Notes: generated by a model not told the origin, from the sequence alone. Counted from the stretch's first letter, positions 35,501 through 43,310 are shown. The stretch: DNA of 64,000 bases from Streptomyces griseicoloratus (GCF_014534645.1 NZ_JACVQF010000053.1:1-64000); one strand, 5' to 3'. Numbers and translations: made by a program.

Positions 35501-36545
35501 GCCGGAGACCGTGTGGATCAACCCGGCCGAGCTGCTGCTGGCGTATCTCCGCACTCCCGACGCGCAGCTGTGGCACCGGCGGGCCGAGGCAGCCGTGGCC
35601 GGCCTGGTCGGAACGCCGGGTGTGCGGGACGCGGCCGTCCAGCCCGGTGCCGTCGCGCCGGCCCTGGGTGCGGCGCTGCACGGGGAGGCGCCCGGCGGCC
35701 CCGAGGGGCCGGTGCGCGTACTGGCGGCCACGGACGCCTCCGGCTGCCGACTGGCCGTCGCGGCCGATGTCCGGCACAGGCCACCGACGTGGACGGCCCT
35801 GACGGTCATCGATGATCGCGCGCACGCCGTGGCGGACGAGACGCGCCACAAGCGGCGCTGGCAGGCGTGGCTGTACTGGAGCAACCTGCTGCAGTTCCTG
35901 GAGCACGGCGGCGGCGACAGCGCGCAACTGACCACCACGCTGCTGGACGGCTTCTCGGCGGACATGCTCGCGGTGGCCGGTGGTGAGGGCTGGCTGTCCT
36001 CCACGCTTGTCCCGGTGGCCGCCGCCGACGAACCGGACCGTGACCGGAGTGCTCCGCCCACGGTCGCGATGACGGCGGGGTTGCCGGCCGTGCCGGCCGG
36101 GGACACCGAGGAGGCGCCGCACTCGGCCGTGCCGCCGGGGCGGGACGGCGCCTGGGACCAGGTGCTGGAGTATCTGGACCCCGAAGAGCCGGGCCTGGCC
36201 GGCCTGGCCCGTACGCTGGCGGACGCGGGCGTTCCCGCGCCGCGGGACGGGTTCGAGCTCGACGACAACGGCTGGCAGGCCGAACTGGCCTGGCCGGATG
36301 CGCGCGTCGGTGTGGTCCTGGCGCCGCGCGGCACTGACGAGGAGCCGGACTTCGAGGCTCGGGACCGCGACCGCGCCTTCGCCCTCGCGCAGTGGGACGT
36401 GCGGCCGGCGGTCGGCTGGACGGCCGAGGAGCTCGCCGGCCGGCTCGGCGTGACCGCCGCACCACGGACGGCGGGCGGGCAGGACCCGGTTCCGCCGGGC
36501 ACGAGCACGAACGAGACCGAGGAGAACGGGGAGCCGCGACGATGA
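29535..36545 (+). CDS. Giant DUF1998 helicase with nuclease-like C-terminus
   Basis: A 2336-residue SF2 helicase. The N-terminal motor half has T-G-T-G-S-G-K-T at 101-108, D-E-F-H at 224-227 and A-T-S-A-T-L-G near 266. A long insert holds Zn-binding pairs (Y-C-R-A-C-G near 525, C-P-A-C-G near 642, C-E-D-C-G near 989). The second motor half has T-L-E-L-G-I-D-I-G and G-R-A-G-R-K near 1115-1145. Further Cys clusters lie near 1460-1590, then DUF1998 with C-P-C-R-G and C-H-Q-C-L near 1757-1771. A restriction-endonuclease-like region follows near 1800-1930 (R-P-D-V-L-F-E, Y-L-D-G-Y-A-Y-H, K-R-x-R-L-R-A-D-G). Size and DUF1998 recall DruE of Druantia and, more distantly, DrmA/MrfA. The GTG at 29535 follows GGGGAG. 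Confidence 0.88.
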   Translation: MKPTLAAAQLRGSLTQYLTTTYALADDDTRHALERFLGDPESGIFRGPYLRIRTPFHQADGEWERSVEWRPGFTPWRHQARAWQRLSTLGGKDAEPTLVTTGTGSGKTESFLVPVLDHCRRQKALGRRGVKAVLLYPMNALATDQAGRISDFLSAPDLAQVTAGLYIGDRPDTDFQRVMTRREEMRAAPPDVLITNYKMLDLLLQRGEDRALWQGADVTYVVLDEFHTYDGAQGTDVAMLLRRLATAVGAARPGRPLGRICPVATSATLGEGRSGDASARGILDVAEQVFGMPFPESAVIGEERMTAEEFTGVVDYTLPEPPTPQEVVAASGGPGVEANPHLLDLNGLAARLLGQTGLDAFRVGRLLKRHDFTHGVLALLNGEPLDEWTLRDRLARFGYSWGRTARDNPRLVLQALSRFVALLSAARDPDSDERRPRPLLHVEAHLWVRPVTRVLRGVGQRPEFRWYEDDRAQARRAAPATGPASDEADGPSGGWPSSGSSRPQPLPGTDTAVRPAEVHLPAVYCRACGRSGWAALSPEADPQHLVMAQDRIWRAGVGRDKRRIRYFIAATEAERRQALDALSGRRPSADGGVDPLAVVVLDGSQGRYRLPTAEDDGELVDAWFALAVLDKKTADRAARDDRCPACGTDNSIRFLGTAQAALASATVTQLFTGGDIALVPEERKTLLFNDSTQDAAHRAGYVANASYKFSLRSLLAHNLDESGAPTALNELIGNVLDSVDDPEALAAVVPPDLHDEPGVDRVLSGRGTGDARTWRLIGERLAFAAIMEFGLRSRLGRTLELTRTAAAEVVIENPRRVTDLARDLHLTLPGQLVTDAGLPAPDRYLAYVRGLLERLRLRGAVRHRWLEQWIREAGANRFLISGRRPEGMPAFPEGVAPPRFLLDGQKDRSEFDVVSGRLGWYQDWTRRCLGLDAAGATEYLRRLLPALADERVLSTRTARDRTSRVYGLQPGHIQVRLLDDAIVNKAFVSCEDCGWQQVVPPERRTRWYGHPCPRYRCKGRLTAPQPDSSRPGNSGSQPDSPGFGSSIAGGRHERDYTNDYYRRLYLTGGTFRVVTAEHTGMLTRAQRERVERSFKAGTHYTDPNVLSCTPTLELGIDIGDLSAVLIGSLPKGPANYVQQSGRAGRKTGNALVVAFGGRRARDLYYLDQPREMIAGDIVPPGCYLSAVEILRRQYTAWLLDLAARGELGTADGERLQPVPRLASALFGPAGWCQDLADAAQTHGARLVEEFLALFPRDEKPDVDDSGVSAHAADELRAYATSGIVRALQEAEEDWTGRREELRRRIAAIDEAVDSLAQSDDVQNRERRELLAERRSTGDLLRDLSRTSAHGTLVELGLLPNYSLADTTTRLEATLYWSEAPADSEADEPSQAGRPQERMAQGGTDRVHRSETRDYERSRKLALTELAPGNSFYVNGYRHVVRALDIGSAERRAWSVWRLCPSCGYVRTERAQSDTSPCPRCGGREIADAGCVQYVLQPRRVVSRDKRDDARVRDDRDERHRRQYATLTVVDIDPDHLAPGSWRHDTATFGLDFSRRAVIRTLNLGLDRQDGSSTVALAGEDVRINPFYVCTSCGGATADGRPVVDQPQHALTDSGAAATRASAHHLLWCPRRRVRSSDGGDEQGPGQDLPLLLAHELTTEAVRILLPASVTRARERLASFTAALFAGIAARYGGDPDHIGIAAASMPDNPDQSGADFPRRFLVVYDRLPGGTGYLHRLASSDGFRDVLLKAREVIQTCPCRGKELDGCHQCLLRRVPPSDYDRVSRREALSMLDELLGAEAERWSTSPVATTRHIPLERQAESDLEILFLDTLQDWARRPESRASADTYTTSAGTRALDLRLTTGDGATVSWRVSQQRVLDGTRPDVLFERLDAPGPRLALYLDGYAYHASPEHNRLADDATKRTRLRADGLRVFQVTYPDVKEWRLRVHDTGYAGAEPADPVWMPYDRAAQDRARAYYANMRGGMPGELPETVWINPAELLLAYLRTPDAQLWHRRAEAAVAGLVGTPGVRDAAVQPGAVAPALGAALHGEAPGGPEGPVRVLAATDASGCRLAVAADVRHRPPTWTALTVIDDRAHAVADETRHKRRWQAWLYWSNLLQFLEHGGGDSAQLTTTLLDGFSADMLAVAGGEGWLSSTLVPVAAADEPDRDRSAPPTVAMTAGLPAVPAGDTEEAPHSAVPPGRDGAWDQVLEYLDPEEPGLAGLARTLADAGVPAPRDGFELDDNGWQAELAWPDARVGVVLAPRGTDEEPDFEARDRDRAFALAQWDVRPAVGWTAEELAGRLGVTAAPRTAGGQDPVPPGTSTNETEENGEPRR

Positions 36546-38824
36546 AGACGGCGAGAGTGACGCTGCGCCTGCTCGACAAGGCCGACAAGGAGATCCTGCG
36601 ACTCCCCCGCACGGTCAAAGGCGCGCTGTTCGACTTCCAGCACAAGTTCAAGGAGAACCCGGAGACACCCGGCCTCAGGCTGAAGCAGCTCAAGGGCGAC
36701 GGCAGACTCTGGTCGGCCAGGGTCAACGACGAATACCGTGCCCTGCTCCTGCGGCTGGCGGAAGACAACTGGCTCATCGTCTCGGTCAAGCATCGCAAGG
36801 ACGTCTACGACCGCCTGTCGTACGGAATCAACCACGTCACCGGTGGCATCGAGTACGTCGACCTCCAGGTGGTGGAGGACAGCGTGCTGCGGCGCCTCCC
36901 GCCGCGAGAGCCGTCCCCCGCCGAACCCGTCGCTCCGCCGGAACCCGAACTGGCCAAGGACGCACCACTGTTCGCGGCGTGGTCCGACGCACAACTGGCC
37001 GAGCTGGGTGTCGCCGAGCCGCTGGTGCCGGTCATCCGCACCCTCACTACCGAGGAACAGCTCCTCGGGCTGGTCGAGTACGCCCCTCAGCTCACGGGTG
37101 AGGTGCTGGTCGCTCTCTTCGACGGCAAGTCCTTCGAAGAGGTGCGTGACGAGATCACCGGGCCTCTCACCGCAGCCGAGCCCGTCGACACCGAGGACTT
37201 CCAGGCAGCCGCCGAACGGCCGGCCACCGTGGTCACCACCTCCGACGACGCACTGCGGGAGGCCTTGGAGGCCGGTGACTTCGGCCGTTGGAAGGTCTTT
37301 CTCCATCCCACCCAGACCAGGCTGGTCGAGCGTCGTTACTCCGGTCCCGCTCGCGTCGGCGGGGGCCCCGGCACCGGGAAGACCATCGTCGCCCTGCACC
37401 GGGTCCGTCACCTGGTGGCACAGCTCCCGCCCGGGAACACCAAGCCGGTGCTGCTGACCACCTACAACAAGAACCTGTCCGCCGATCTGCGCTCCCGACT
37501 CCTCGAACTCGGCGGTGAACCGCTGCTGTCACGCGTCGACGTGAGTCATGTGGACCAGCTCGCCCTGCGGATCGTGCGCGAGGCCGAGCCCGGCAGCCGG
37601 AAGCAGACCATCGACGACAGCCAGGCCGTTCGGGAATGGCGACAGATGCTCGACGAACTCGGTGAGACCGGCTGGGACGCCGAGTTCCTCCACAACGAGT
37701 GGACCCAGGTCATCCTCGGGCAGGCGGTCGGCACACGCACCGACTACTTCCGCGCTCGCAGGGCCGGTCGCGGCAGGAACATCGGCCGGGCGGAGCGCGC
37801 CGCCATCTGGCAGCTCACCGAGCGCTTCGTCCAGCGGCTCGACCGGCTCGGACGCCAGACCTGGGACCAGGTCGCAGAGCGCGCAGCCCGTCTCGAAATG
37901 GGACGCGAGCAGCGCATCCACGCCATCGAAAGACAGCGGGAGGAAGCCGGCGGACTGGCCAACATCCATGTGGCGGACGGCTCCGGCGGCTGGCTCCGCT
38001 ACCGGTACCGTCACATCGTCGTCGACGAGGCCCAGGACCTGCGTCCCGCCCACTGGAAGATGCTGCGCGCCATGACGGCCCGAGACGCCGACGACATGTT
38101 CCTGGTCGGCGACACCCACCAGCGGATCTACAAGAACCAGGTGACGCTCGGCAGTCTCGGCATCAACATCCGGGGCCGGTCCGCGAAGCTCAGCCTGAGC
38201 TACCGGACCACGCGGCAGATCCTGCGGTCCGCGCTCGAAGTCCTCGGCGAGGAGACGTACGACGACCTCGACGGAAGCACGGAGACGCTCGCCGGATACC
38301 ACTCCGTGCTCAGCGGCGGGATTCCCGGCACGCACCCGTGTACCGACTGGGAGGCAGAGCGGGAGGCGATCGCTGAGCACATCAAGGCGTGGGACGCGCA
38401 GCCGGACGAACGGATCGCGCACAAGCAGATCGCCATCTGCGTCCCCACGAACCAGATGGCGAGCCAACTGGCGTACACACTGGCGGAGCACGGGGTCCGA
38501 GCCGTGGAGATCGGTCCCGAAGGCCCTCGTGGCGACGACGGAGTCCACATCGGGACGATGTTCCGGTTCAAGGGGCTGGAGTACCAGCGCATGATCATCG
38601 CGGGAGTGAGTGACGGGCTGATCCCCCGGGCGTCGGTGGAACAGCTGCGGCGTGTCGACCCCGCCCGCCACCGCCGGGAGGTTCAGCGGGCGCGGTCCCT
38701 GCTGTTCGTGGCCACCACACGAGCGCGGGACAGCCTGGACCTCTTCTGGCACGGCACGCCGAGCCCATTCCTTCGCCCGCTCCTGGACCGAGCCGACTCC
38801 GCGCCGGTGCCGCTGCGCGGGTGA
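36542..38824 (+). CDS. RelE-like domain fused to UvrD-family helicase
   Basis: A 760-residue fusion. Residues 1-90 form a RelE/ParE-type fold (R-V-T-L-R-L-L-D-K-A-D-K-E-I-L-R-L and L-K-G-D-G-R-L-W-S-A-R-V-N-D-E-Y-R-A-L). A linker follows, then an SF1A helicase: G-G-G-P-G-T-G-K-T near 272-280, D-E-A-Q-D near 495-499, S-Y-R-T-T-R-Q-I, F-K-G-L-E-Y-Q and A-T-T-R-A-R-D. Its ATG overlaps the stop of the giant helicase gene (ATGA), so the two proteins are made together and probably work in one complex. Whether the RelE part is a toxin or a docking module is unclear. It is the last gene before rnpB. Confidence 0.88.
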   Translation: MKTARVTLRLLDKADKEILRLPRTVKGALFDFQHKFKENPETPGLRLKQLKGDGRLWSARVNDEYRALLLRLAEDNWLIVSVKHRKDVYDRLSYGINHVTGGIEYVDLQVVEDSVLRRLPPREPSPAEPVAPPEPELAKDAPLFAAWSDAQLAELGVAEPLVPVIRTLTTEEQLLGLVEYAPQLTGEVLVALFDGKSFEEVRDEITGPLTAAEPVDTEDFQAAAERPATVVTTSDDALREALEAGDFGRWKVFLHPTQTRLVERRYSGPARVGGGPGTGKTIVALHRVRHLVAQLPPGNTKPVLLTTYNKNLSADLRSRLLELGGEPLLSRVDVSHVDQLALRIVREAEPGSRKQTIDDSQAVREWRQMLDELGETGWDAEFLHNEWTQVILGQAVGTRTDYFRARRAGRGRNIGRAERAAIWQLTERFVQRLDRLGRQTWDQVAERAARLEMGREQRIHAIERQREEAGGLANIHVADGSGGWLRYRYRHIVVDEAQDLRPAHWKMLRAMTARDADDMFLVGDTHQRIYKNQVTLGSLGINIRGRSAKLSLSYRTTRQILRSALEVLGEETYDDLDGSTETLAGYHSVLSGGIPGTHPCTDWEAEREAIAEHIKAWDAQPDERIAHKQIAICVPTNQMASQLAYTLAEHGVRAVEIGPEGPRGDDGVHIGTMFRFKGLEYQRMIIAGVSDGLIPRASVEQLRRVDPARHRREVQRARSLLFVATTRARDSLDLFWHGTPSPFLRPLLDRADSAPVPLRG

Positions 38825-38846
38825 CTGTCCAGTCACCGCGGGCAGA

Positions 38847-39257
38847 GGCAGACGAGTCGGGCTGTACGCCGGGTTCTGTTCCGAGGGGACCTCGCGGTCC
38901 TCTCGGCGACGGCCATCCATCTAGGGCCGGCGTTGCCGCCGGCCTCCAGCGGTCTACCCGCGGACTCGGGCGGGCAGCCCTCGAACGTCCGCGCAGGGGC
39001 ACCGGGGTGCCCCCTCTTGACCTTGCTCCGGGTGGGGTTTACCTAGCCGCCTGAGTCACCCCAGGCGCTGGTGGTCTCTTACACCACCGTTTCACCCTTA
39101 CCGAGGACCGAGGTCCCCGGCGGTCTGCTTTCTGTGGCACTGTCCCGCGGGTCACCCCGGGTGGCCGTTAGCCACCACCCTGCCCTGTGGAGCCCGGACG
39201 TTCCTCGGGAAGCCCCCTAAGGGGACTCCACGCGGCCGTCCGCCCGGCTCGTCTGCC
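38847..39257 (-). ncRNA. rnpB: RNase P RNA (bacterial type A)
   Basis: The catalytic RNA of ribonuclease P, which trims tRNA 5' ends. The terminal P1 helix is clear: the 5' end GGCAGACGAGCCGGGC (39257 downwards) pairs with the 3' end at 38847-38862. Conserved core segments follow in order, including the GAGGAAAGTCC-like region (here GAGGAACGTCCGGGC), CCACAGAAAGCAGACCGCC near 39120, and the ACAGAA/GGTAAG-type motifs. It lies on the minus strand. Its 5' 41 bases are also the last codons of the EamA gene, and its 3' end borders the accessory island. Confidence 0.97.
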
Positions 39258-40149
39258 GTGCCGACCATGGTACCGGGCGTGTGCCCCGCCTCGGACCGGC
39301 GGCGGCCGTCGCCAGGACCGAGCCCGTCAGGATCAGGGCGAAGGCGGCGGCGACGCCGGGCGTCAGCCGTTCGTCCAGGAAGAGCGCGCCGGCCGCGACC
39401 GCGACCGCCGGGTTGACGTACGTGATGACCGTCGCCCGGGTCGGGCCGGCCTCCTTGATCAGCTCCAGGAACGCCACGAAGGCGATCGCCGTGCAGATCA
39501 CGCCCAGGCCGGCGAGGGCGGCGAGCACATCGGTGGAGGGCAGGGTGTCGGGGCGGGTGAGGACAGCGGCGGGGGCGTAGACGAGGGCCGCCAGCGTCAG
39601 GCAGGACGCCGTCAGGTGCAGGGAGGGCACGTCCTTGAGGTGGCGGGCCGCGATGAGCGGGGCCGTGGCGTAGCCCAGCACCGTCAGCAGCACCTCGGCC
39701 AGCGAGCGGGCGTCGCCGCCGGTGAGGTGCGGGACGGTGAGGACGGCGACGCCCGCCAGGCCCAGGCCGAGGCCGGTCAGCCGGCGTATGCCGAGGCGTT
39801 CGGTGTCACCGAAGAAGCGGGCCAGGACCACGCCGACGATCGGCACGCCGGCGATCAGCAGCCCGGCGGTGGAGCTGGACAGGTGGCGCTCGGCGTCGGT
39901 CAGGGTCCACCACGGGCCGATGATCTCGATGGCGGCGAAGGCCAGCAGGGGCTTCCAGTGCGCCCGTACGGTGCCGGTCAGGCCGCCTCGGCGCAGGGCG
40001 AAGGGTAGCAGGAGCGCGGCGCCCAGCGCGCACCGGGTGAACACGACCACGGACGGGGACACCTCGTCCACCGCCACCTTGATCATCAGGTAGGGGATGC
40101 CCCACACCACTCCCATCAGGGAGAACAGGAACCAGCCACGTGCAGTCAT
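39217..40149 (-). CDS. EamA family transporter (DMT superfamily)
   Basis: A 310-residue integral membrane protein with ten hydrophobic helices in two EamA repeats, a drug/metabolite exporter. The first helix V-V-W-G-I-P-Y-L-M-I-K and the second-repeat signature A-G-A-L-F-L-D-E-R-L-T-P are typical. The C-terminal 13 codons and stop (39217-39257) lie inside the 5' end of rnpB, so translation runs into the RNase P RNA sequence on the same strand. It is 19 bases downstream of the AraC-type regulator gene, probably co-transcribed and regulated by it. Confidence 0.92.
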   Translation of the reverse strand: MTARGWFLFSLMGVVWGIPYLMIKVAVDEVSPSVVVFTRCALGAALLLPFALRRGGLTGTVRAHWKPLLAFAAIEIIGPWWTLTDAERHLSSSTAGLLIAGVPIVGVVLARFFGDTERLGIRRLTGLGLGLAGVAVLTVPHLTGGDARSLAEVLLTVLGYATAPLIAARHLKDVPSLHLTASCLTLAALVYAPAAVLTRPDTLPSTDVLAALAGLGVICTAIAFVAFLELIKEAGPTRATVITYVNPAVAVAAGALFLDERLTPGVAAAFALILTGSVLATAAAGPRRGTRPVPWSARQTSRADGRVESP

Positions 40150-40168
40150 GCGCCGAGTCTCGGCCGGG

Positions 40169-40996
40169 TCAGCGGGCTCCGTCTTGAACGCTGTTGCGGT
40201 ACGCCGCCGGGGTCACGCCGAGGACTCGCCGGAACCAGCGGGTCAGGTGCGCCTGGTCGGCGAAGCCGACGAGGGACGCGACCTCGGCGGGGCGCAGGCC
40301 CGCCTCCAGCAGCCTGCGGGCCCTGGTCACCCGGTACTGGGCCAGCCAGGCGTACGGCGGTATCCCCATCGTCGTACGGAAGGCGCGCAGCAACTGGTAG
40401 CGGGACAGGCCCAGGTCCGTGGCGAGCGAGGCGAGGGAGGGCGGGGCGAGCAGTTCGTCGGCGAGGCGGTCGCGTACGACGCGGGCGAGGCGGTCGGCGC
40501 CGGGCACGGTGTCGTCGGCCGCGCGGGCCGTGGAGTGGCGGCGGGCCAGCGCCGTCAGCAGCCAGGGGAGGCGGGACTCGGCCTCCAGGGGGTCCGGGCA
40601 GTGGGTCAGGTCCGTGTGCGCGGCGCGCAGGGCGTGGGCGAGTTCCGGGTCGTCGAGGACGGGTTCGCGGAAGTGCGGGAGGCCGCCGAGGTTGCCGTCG
40701 GTGAGCAGGGCGGGGTCGGCGTACAGGGCCCGGTAGGCGTAGCCCTCGGGTGCGGCGGGGCCGCCGGTGTGCATCTCGCCGGGTTCGAGCACGACGATCG
40801 AGCCGGGGCCGGAGTGGATGCGGCCCCCTCGGTAGGCGATGACCTCCAGACCGCCGATCGTGACGCCGACGGTGTACTCGTCGTGGGCGTGGGGGGCGTA
40901 GACGTGGCGGTCGAAGCGGGCGGTGAGGAGGTCGAGGGGTGGGCCGTGGTGGCCGAGTCGTGCCCTGGTCCACCGTGCCTGTTCGCGTACGTCCAC
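40169..40996 (-). CDS. AraC family transcriptional regulator
   Basis: A 275-residue regulator with an N-terminal cupin sensing domain (H-V-Y-A-P-H-A-H-D-E-Y-T-V-G and V-L-E-P-G-E-M-H-T-G-G). A C-terminal double helix-turn-helix spans about 185-270 (L-A-T-D-L-G-L-S-R-Y-Q-L-L-R-A-F and V-A-S-L-V-G-F-A-D-Q-A-H-L-T-R-W-F-R). This arrangement is common for regulators placed in front of exporters. The GTG at 40996 is used as start. Confidence 0.92.
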   Translation of the reverse strand: MDVREQARWTRARLGHHGPPLDLLTARFDRHVYAPHAHDEYTVGVTIGGLEVIAYRGGRIHSGPGSIVVLEPGEMHTGGPAAPEGYAYRALYADPALLTDGNLGGLPHFREPVLDDPELAHALRAAHTDLTHCPDPLEAESRLPWLLTALARRHSTARAADDTVPGADRLARVVRDRLADELLAPPSLASLATDLGLSRYQLLRAFRTTMGIPPYAWLAQYRVTRARRLLEAGLRPAEVASLVGFADQAHLTRWFRRVLGVTPAAYRNSVQDGAR

Positions 40997-41024
40997 CTCG
41001 CGCCACCCCCTGCCCCCAACGGCA

Positions 41025-41600
41025 TCAGAGGAAGTCGGCGGTGTCCAGTTCGAAGGCGAAGGGGGCGGAAAGGTTCAGCGGCTTGCCGAAGGCAAGGGTG
41101 CTCAGCATGCGGTAGTCGTCCCCCTCCGGGTCGCTGAACAGCGTCACCGACGAGGCACTGCGATCGACGAGCAGGTAGAGGGGGATGCCGCCGCGGGCAT
41201 AACAACGACGCTTGATCTCGCGATCCGCTCTGGGTTTCGAGGACGTCACCTCCAACACCATGGCCACTCCTCGGCAAGGCATCCAAGGTTCGGCGCTCCG
41301 GTAGAGATCCAGGTCGGCGGGGGCGAATGTACCGTCCGGAATGACGTGGTCCTTGGGGCAGCCGTCGGCGTTCCGCAGTTTCAGCCCCTTGTTCCCCGAG
41401 AAGTCCATACCGGTACGAGACCGCCTGATCACCTGCGTCACGATCCTGCTGATGTAGTGCTCGTGCTCCCCGTCCGGCGGCGGCGTCACGACGATCTCCC
41501 CCTCGATCAGCTCGGCCCGGAAACCCTCCGGTGTGTCCAGGGCGAGAAACCAATCCAGCAGGAGCTCCTGCGTGAACGGTTCGTGTGCCATGGCAGTCAT
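41025..41600 (-). CDS. Uma2 family (DUF820) PD-(D/E)XK protein
   Basis: A 191-residue Uma2/DUF820 protein, a restriction-endonuclease-like fold that is strongly expanded in Streptomyces and cyanobacteria and has no assigned function. Motif residues are visible: E-L-I-E-G-E-I-V-V near the start, P-D-G-T-F, then V-L-E-V-T-S with K downstream (R-E-I-K-R-R-C-Y) and I-P-L-Y-L-L-V-D-R. The ATG at 41600 has a GGAGGGG site; the longer frame from 41690 is rejected. Confidence 0.88.
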   Translation of the reverse strand: MTAMAHEPFTQELLLDWFLALDTPEGFRAELIEGEIVVTPPPDGEHEHYISRIVTQVIRRSRTGMDFSGNKGLKLRNADGCPKDHVIPDGTFAPADLDLYRSAEPWMPCRGVAMVLEVTSSKPRADREIKRRCYARGGIPLYLLVDRSASSVTLFSDPEGDDYRMLSTLAFGKPLNLSAPFAFELDTADFL

Positions 41601-41792
41601 GTCACGCCCCTCCTTCGGTCGCTCGCCAGACTGGGACATCGGCTGATCACCTGTCCGAGAGATCGGGAACCGTTCCCTCGATCGTGGCACACGACGACGC
41701 CCACCGTCCCGTCACGGGGCGGCCTCCTCCGGGGCGTCCGAGGCGGGACCGCACGCCGTACCCTGGCCGGGAGCTCGATCGAAGGAGTACGT

Positions 41793-42575
41793 GTGCTTGT
41801 CCTGTTGCCGCCGTCCGAGGGGAAGGCGTCGTCCGGCCGGGGTGCCCCGCTGAAGCCGGAGTCGCTGTCGCTGCCGGGGCTCATGGCCGCCCGTGAGGCC
41901 GTCCTCGACGAGCTGGTCGAGCTGTGCTCGGGTGACGAGGAGAAGGCGCGCGAGGTGCTGGGCCTGAGCGAGGGGCTGCGCGGCGAGGTCGCCAAGAACG
42001 CGGAGCTGCGGACGGCCGGGGCGCGGCCCGCCGGGGAGATCTACACCGGTGTGCTGTACGACGCCCTGGACCTGGCCTCCCTCGATCCGGCCGCCAAGCG
42101 GCGCGCCGCCCGTTCGCTGCTGGTGTTCTCCGGGCTGTGGGGCGCGGTGCGGGTGACCGACCGGATCCCCTCCTACCGCTGTTCGATGGGCGTGAAGCTG
42201 CCGGGGCTCGGGGCGCTGGGCGCGTTCTGGCGGGCGCCGATGGCCGAGGTGCTGCCGGAGTCGGCCGGGGACCGGCTGGTGCTGGACCTGCGTTCGTCGG
42301 CGTACGCGGCGGCGTGGAAGCCGAAGGGGGAGGTCGCCGGGCGGACGGCGACCGTGCGGGTGCTGCACGCGCCGACCCGGAAGGTGGTCAGCCACTTCAA
42401 CAAGGCGACGAAGGGGCGGATCGTCCGGAGCCTGCTGGCGTCCGGGAGCACCCCCGAGGGCCCGGCCGAGCTGGTCGAGGCGCTGCGCGATCTCGGGTAC
42501 GTGGTGGAGGCGGAGGCGCCCGGCAAGGCGGGGAAGCCCTGGTCGCTGGATGTGCTGGTGGAGGAGATTCACTGA
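41793..42575 (+). CDS. yaaA: Peroxide stress protein YaaA family
   Basis: A 260-residue YaaA (DUF328/UPF0246) protein, which binds DNA and lowers free iron during peroxide stress in Escherichia coli. Diagnostic segments are L-P-P-S-E-G-K at the N-terminus, Y-T-G-V-L-Y-D-A-L, V-F-S-G-L-W-G-A-V-R, Y-R-C-S-M-G, and the C-terminal S-H-F-N-K-A-T-K-G-R. The GTG at 41793 follows AAGGAG. Confidence 0.92.
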   Translation: MLVLLPPSEGKASSGRGAPLKPESLSLPGLMAAREAVLDELVELCSGDEEKAREVLGLSEGLRGEVAKNAELRTAGARPAGEIYTGVLYDALDLASLDPAAKRRAARSLLVFSGLWGAVRVTDRIPSYRCSMGVKLPGLGALGAFWRAPMAEVLPESAGDRLVLDLRSSAYAAAWKPKGEVAGRTATVRVLHAPTRKVVSHFNKATKGRIVRSLLASGSTPEGPAELVEALRDLGYVVEAEAPGKAGKPWSLDVLVEEIH

Positions 42576-42650
42576 CCCATCCCCAGTCATGCCATTGCAG
42601 TATGTGCAATGGGCTTTGCGCATGCTGCTTTCCGTGGGCACGATGAGGTC

Positions 42651-43310
42651 ATGACCTCACCGCTGCCCTCCCCCACCCCTGCCTCGGTACTGGATCTCGC
42701 GCCCGTCGTGCCCGTCGTGGTCGTCGAGGACGCCGCCGACGCCGTACCGCTCGCCCGGGCGCTCGCCGCCGGCGGGCTGCCCGCGATCGAGGTGACCCTG
42801 CGGACGCCGGCCGCGGTCGACGCGATCCGGGCCGTCGCCCGCGAGGTGCCGGACGCGGTGGTCGGCGCGGGGACGCTGATCACGCCGGAGCAGGTCACCG
42901 AGGTCGTCGCGGCCGGGGCGCGGTTCCTGGTCAGCCCGGGGTGGACGGACGCGCTGCTGGCGGCGATGCGGGCGTCCGGGGTGCCGTTCCTGCCGGGGGT
43001 GTCGACCACGTCGGAGGTCGTGGCGCTGCTGGAGCGCGGGGTGCGCGAGATGAAGTTCTTCCCGGCCGAGGCCGCGGGCGGCACCGCCTACCTCAAGGCC
43101 CTGGCCGCCCCGCTGCCGCAGGCCCGTTTCTGCCCGACCGGCGGCATCGGCCCGGCCTCCGCACCGGAGTACCTGGCCCTGCCCAACGTCGGCTGTGTCG
43201 GCGGCAGCTGGATGCTGCCGAAGGACGCCGTCGCCGACCGCGACTGGGGGCGCGTGGAGGCGCTGGCCCGTGAGGCGGCCGCGCTCAGCGCAGGTGCGAC
43301 GTGTCGTTGA
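42651..43310 (+). CDS. eda: KDPG/KHG aldolase family protein
   Basis: A 219-residue class I aldolase that cleaves 2-keto-3-deoxy-6-phosphogluconate to pyruvate and glyceraldehyde-3-phosphate. The catalytic Glu lies in A-I-E-V-T-L-R-T, the Schiff-base Lys in R-E-M-K-F-F-P-A-E, and the phosphate loop in P-T-G-G-I. The length matches the family. The ATG at 42651 replaces the longer frame from 42609. Its last 26 bases overlap the tail of the convergent RNase HI/phosphatase gene. Confidence 0.92.
   Translation: MTSPLPSPTPASVLDLAPVVPVVVVEDAADAVPLARALAAGGLPAIEVTLRTPAAVDAIRAVAREVPDAVVGAGTLITPEQVTEVVAAGARFLVSPGWTDALLAAMRASGVPFLPGVSTTSEVVALLERGVREMKFFPAEAAGGTAYLKALAAPLPQARFCPTGGIGPASAPEYLALPNVGCVGGSWMLPKDAVADRDWGRVEALAREAAALSAGATCR

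Noticed and set aside
32619-36122. Minus-strand open frame of 1167 codons
   Set aside because: It is antisense to the giant helicase, Arg/Gly/Val-rich and without motifs, a normal effect of high GC.
29535-38824. Canonical Druantia locus
   Set aside because: A DruE-like giant helicase is present but none of the druA-D, druH or druM/F/G partners is recognisable next to it.
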